Positions 5,736 to 8,031 of a DNA stretch of 8,031 nt are shown here, piece by piece. This DNA is from Thermococcus sp. Lineage in GTDB: Archaea; Methanobacteriota_B; Thermococci; Thermococcales; Thermococcaceae. The stretch spans positions 1 to 8,031 of the forward strand of contig JALTCK010000062.1 in NCBI GenBank assembly GCA_027074805.1. Direction: 5' to 3'. Position 1 is the stretch's first letter. The number at the start of each line of letters is the position of its first letter. A program made the translations under genes and the position numbers. Under the pieces are notes generated by a model. The model searched no databases, had not been told where the DNA came from, and saw only the letters and a program-made list of their open reading frames with translations.

Positions 5736-6536
5736 ATGATCTCAGGAATGTGGCACGACCTCATCAACTTCTTCTACACGTATTTCTGGGAACCAATGTT
5801 CACAAGAAGTGGTTACAACCTAATAAACACTATAGTCTACGCCCTTGCAATTGGCTTTGGTTTCATCTACGCCTACCGGTACGTTATAAAGCCCCTTAAT
5901 GTTAAAATAGACGGACGATTTTTTCTTGCTGCAACCCCAATGATAGTGTTTGGAGCAACAGTAAGAGCCCTTGTCGACGGCGGAATCCTTCCCGAGAACC
6001 CCTGGCTTCTCACACCTGGGATTTTCTTCACAGCAGTTTTTCTCTTCGGCCCGGTTTTCGTTCTGGATGCTAAAATGAAGACCTACCCGAAGATAACCTT
6101 CGCGTGGGGCACTATCTTAGCTCTATGGGCAAACTACCTCCTCCTGACACACGTTAAGAGCTGGCACCCATACGAGCTAACAATGATTCACACGCTCGTA
6201 AGCTGGGCTTTTGTGCTGGCATTTTACAAATGGAAACCCTTTGACAAGCTCTACCTGTATGCAGTTCTAGCACATTTCTATGACATAGCCTCAACCGTAG
6301 TCGGGATCCACTACTATCACTACCATGAAGTTCACTGGCTCGAGGGAATTCTCGTGAGGCATTTTGGTGCCTACGTCTACTACCCCTGGATAACGTTCAT
6401 TCTTGTGGTGGTTTACTGGGTAATAAACGCCTACACCGACGATGAAGACGAAAGACACCTCTGGTATCTCCTCGTGTACGTCCTCGGGCTCGGACCTGCA
6501 ATAAGGGATCCAGCCCAGATGATACTTCAAGTTTAG
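5736..6536 (+). CDS. DUF63 family integral membrane protein
   Basis: The 266-residue protein belongs to the archaeal DUF63 family, whose function is unknown. Signatures visible are YNLINTIVYA (27-36), DGRFFLAATPMIVFGATVRA (59-78), a mid-protein Pro-Gly segment LLTPGIFF (91-98), HFYDIASTVVGIHYYHYHEVH (180-200) and the C-terminal GLGPAIRDP (251-259). About seven hydrophobic segments are present. The cluster of His, Asp and Glu at 180-200, flanked by membrane helices, looks like a possible metal or catalytic site, which is inference. The start is fixed by the strong ribosome binding site. It has its own promoter and no obvious operon partner. The family call comes from recalled motif patterns and length. 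Confidence 0.87.
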   Translation: MISGMWHDLINFFYTYFWEPMFTRSGYNLINTIVYALAIGFGFIYAYRYVIKPLNVKIDGRFFLAATPMIVFGATVRALVDGGILPENPWLLTPGIFFTAVFLFGPVFVLDAKMKTYPKITFAWGTILALWANYLLLTHVKSWHPYELTMIHTLVSWAFVLAFYKWKPFDKLYLYAVLAHFYDIASTVVGIHYYHYHEVHWLEGILVRHFGAYVYYPWITFILVVVYWVINAYTDDEDERHLWYLLVYVLGLGPAIRDPAQMILQV

Positions 6537-6550
6537 ACCGTTTAGCGGCT

Positions 6551-6560
6551 CTTTCTTTTT
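6551..6560 (+). terminator. Pyrimidine/T-tract terminator after the DUF63 gene
   Basis: CTTTCTTTTT begins 15 bases after the DUF63 stop. T-rich tracts of this kind end transcription in Thermococcales without needing a hairpin. It lies between two convergent genes, where termination is expected. Confidence 0.5.
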
Positions 6561-6618
6561 ATATTATGGACTTTCCCATCCATGTTTTCGTAGTTCTTAT
6601 GTTTTACGCCTTTCTCCA

Positions 6619-8031
6619 TTATAACCCTCCCTCCTCTATCTCCCTCCTTAGTCTCTTTGCCTCGTTCTCAGCTCTTCCAACCCTGAAGACCCTCGCTATC
6701 CTCTCGACCGCCTCAAGCTTCCTGACGATGCCGTCGAGCCATGTGAAAACGTCACCGGGGTAGACTATCAGCCCGTAGACCTTCCTGAAGTGCTCCGCTA
6801 TCCCTGTTGGATGCTTTCCGGCCCTACGAAGATCGATTACCAGGTTGCTCACCCGCTCCATCGCGTAGTCGGTGCAGTCCTCCTCGGGACACATGAAGAA
6901 CTCTTGATATAGTGTGAACAGCCTCTCGGCGGCGTTTGGACTCAGCTCCGGAATCACTCTGTCGAGCTCTTCCAGAATTGATGCAAAGCTTGGGGAGAAT
7001 ACGTTAGCGCTTATCCGCCCCCTAACCGCGCCTTCAAGCTCCCTCTGTAGCGTTCCGCTCAGGTAGAGGTTCTCAAAGGGTAAAAGCTTAACCGCTATCC
7101 ACCTCGCTTCCCTCTTTCCGAGGTTTTCCCTTATGAAGACTGCCTCCTTCGGGAGGAGAAAGCTCATGCTGACGGCCCTTCCGTAGGGGGTGACCTCAAC
7201 GAGGGAACCCTTGAGCCGGACAAAGTCGAGCTCCTCCAGCTTTTCCAGGACTTTCTCAGCACTCTGGTTCGCCCCGAGGCACCTCGACTGGACCTCCTCT
7301 ATGGTCTCGAGGCGGTTGAAGACACATGAGTGTGCCAGAACGTTGTCCTGCTCAAGCTCATCGCTCCACTCAACCTGTACGGATTCTACAGGAGCCGTCA
7401 GCAGTTTAAACGCAACTTCGTCCTCTGAACTTTCCATCTGGGCGGAGTACTTTCTCCCCGGCTCGACCACGAGGTAGACCCTCCCCTTCTCGTGGTAGAG
7501 GGGCCTTCCAGCCCTGCCGAGCATCTGGTGGAACTCCCTAACGCTGAGCCACTTGTTGCCCATCGCGAGGCTCTCGAAGATGACCTGTGACGCGGGAAAG
7601 TCAACTCCAGCTCCGAGGGCGGCTGTTGTGACAACCACGTCGAGCCTCTGAGCCAAGAACTCCATCTCGGTGAGCTTCCTCTGCTTGTAGGGCAGGCCGG
7701 AGTGGTAGGGCTTCGCTTTGAGCCCCTTGCTCGTCAGGTATGCGGCGAGCTCGTGTGTCCTCTTCCTGGAGAAGGTGAAGACTATCGTCTGCCCTTTGTA
7801 GCCCTGCCTGGATTTCCTCATGGCCTCAGCCCTGCAGAGAACCGCTATGTGCCTCCACTTCTCGCTCTCGTTGCGAGCGATGATTATGTGCCTCTCTAAA
7901 TCAACGGGCCTCTCATCGTAGAGAACCAGTTTTAAGCCAAGCTCTCTCGCTAACTCCTCAGGGTTTCCGACGGTAGCACTCAGGCCTATGAACTGGGCCT
8001 TGGGATAGAGCTTTCTCAATCTCGCGATGAG
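6619..8031 (-). CDS. Archaea-specific superfamily II DNA/RNA helicase (COG1202 type), C-terminal 470 residues
   Basis: The frame is open to the window edge, so the N-terminal half with Walker A and the DExH box is missing from view. Counting from the edge, motif III SAT is at 18-20, motif IV TIVFTFS at 82-88, motif V VVVTTAALGAGVDFP at 132-146, and motif VI QMLGRAGRP at 169-177. All are intact and of the Ski2/Hel308-like type. A winged-helix-like region follows at about 225-295. The last section has CPEEDCTDYAMERV (381-394) and YPGDVFTWLDGIVRKLEAVERIA (424-446), which is characteristic of the archaeal COG1202/DUF5814 helicases; the GDVFTWLD part resembles Ski2-family C-terminal helical domains. 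Substrate and role are not established by the sequence; repair or RNA processing are both possible. The gene is visibly more GC-rich than the biotin region. The stop at 6619 is convergent with the DUF63 gene. Confidence 0.92.
   Translation of the reverse strand, partial: LIARLRKLYPKAQFIGLSATVGNPEELARELGLKLVLYDERPVDLERHIIIARNESEKWRHIAVLCRAEAMRKSRQGYKGQTIVFTFSRKRTHELAAYLTSKGLKAKPYHSGLPYKQRKLTEMEFLAQRLDVVVTTAALGAGVDFPASQVIFESLAMGNKWLSVREFHQMLGRAGRPLYHEKGRVYLVVEPGRKYSAQMESSEDEVAFKLLTAPVESVQVEWSDELEQDNVLAHSCVFNRLETIEEVQSRCLGANQSAEKVLEKLEELDFVRLKGSLVEVTPYGRAVSMSFLLPKEAVFIRENLGKREARWIAVKLLPFENLYLSGTLQRELEGAVRGRISANVFSPSFASILEELDRVIPELSPNAAERLFTLYQEFFMCPEEDCTDYAMERVSNLVIDLRRAGKHPTGIAEHFRKVYGLIVYPGDVFTWLDGIVRKLEAVERIARVFRVGRAENEAKRLRREIEEGGL

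Noticed and set aside
6566..6583. Small hairpin ATGGA-8 bases-TCCAT between the DUF63 and helicase genes
   Set aside because: A 5-bp A/T-rich stem with no following T run on either strand is too weak to call a terminator.

Overview
The window reads as chromosomal DNA of a hyperthermophilic euryarchaeon of the order Thermococcales, most likely a Thermococcus. The grounds are the gene families present (archaea-specific COG1202-type helicase, DUF63 membrane protein, VapC-type PIN toxin), archaeal promoters (T/A-rich TATA boxes about 24-28 bases before the inferred transcript start), GGTG/GGAG-type ribosome binding sites, and very tight gene packing. No species was assigned. No RNA gene, CRISPR array or insertion sequence was seen.

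Layout. Left edge (2-862, +): the C-terminal end of a PIN-domain toxin, then a MobA-like nucleotidyltransferase homologue that has lost the usual nucleotide- and metal-binding motifs. Centre (976-5235): a secreted 331-residue protein of unknown function (+); bioY, the biotin-binding S component of an ECF transporter (-); a second secreted protein, clearly a paralogue of the first, whose reading frame is broken twice in this sequence (+); and the ECF ATPase and transmembrane coupling genes (+, overlapping ATGA). Right side: a small membrane protein (-), a DUF63 membrane protein (+), and the C-terminal half of a large superfamily II helicase (-) that runs off the window.

How the genes work together. 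bioY with the ATPase and EcfT genes gives all parts of a BioMNY-type biotin importer. They are not one operon: bioY is divergent from the ATPase/EcfT pair, and the damaged secreted-protein gene lies between. The two secreted paralogues flank bioY and share an N-terminal signal peptide, a Rossmann-like/GATase1-like central region and a C-terminal helical domain. Whether they are linked to biotin uptake is unknown.

The best leads are: (a) the double frameshift in the second paralogue, one break at an eight-C tract, where removing one base at each site restores a protein of 332 residues, nearly identical in length to the intact 331-residue paralogue; (b) the paralogue pair and its shared C-terminal domain; (c) a hairpin that buries the ribosome binding site of the intact paralogue; (d) the MobA-like protein with a missing active site. 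Two convergent gene pairs meet with no spacer at all.
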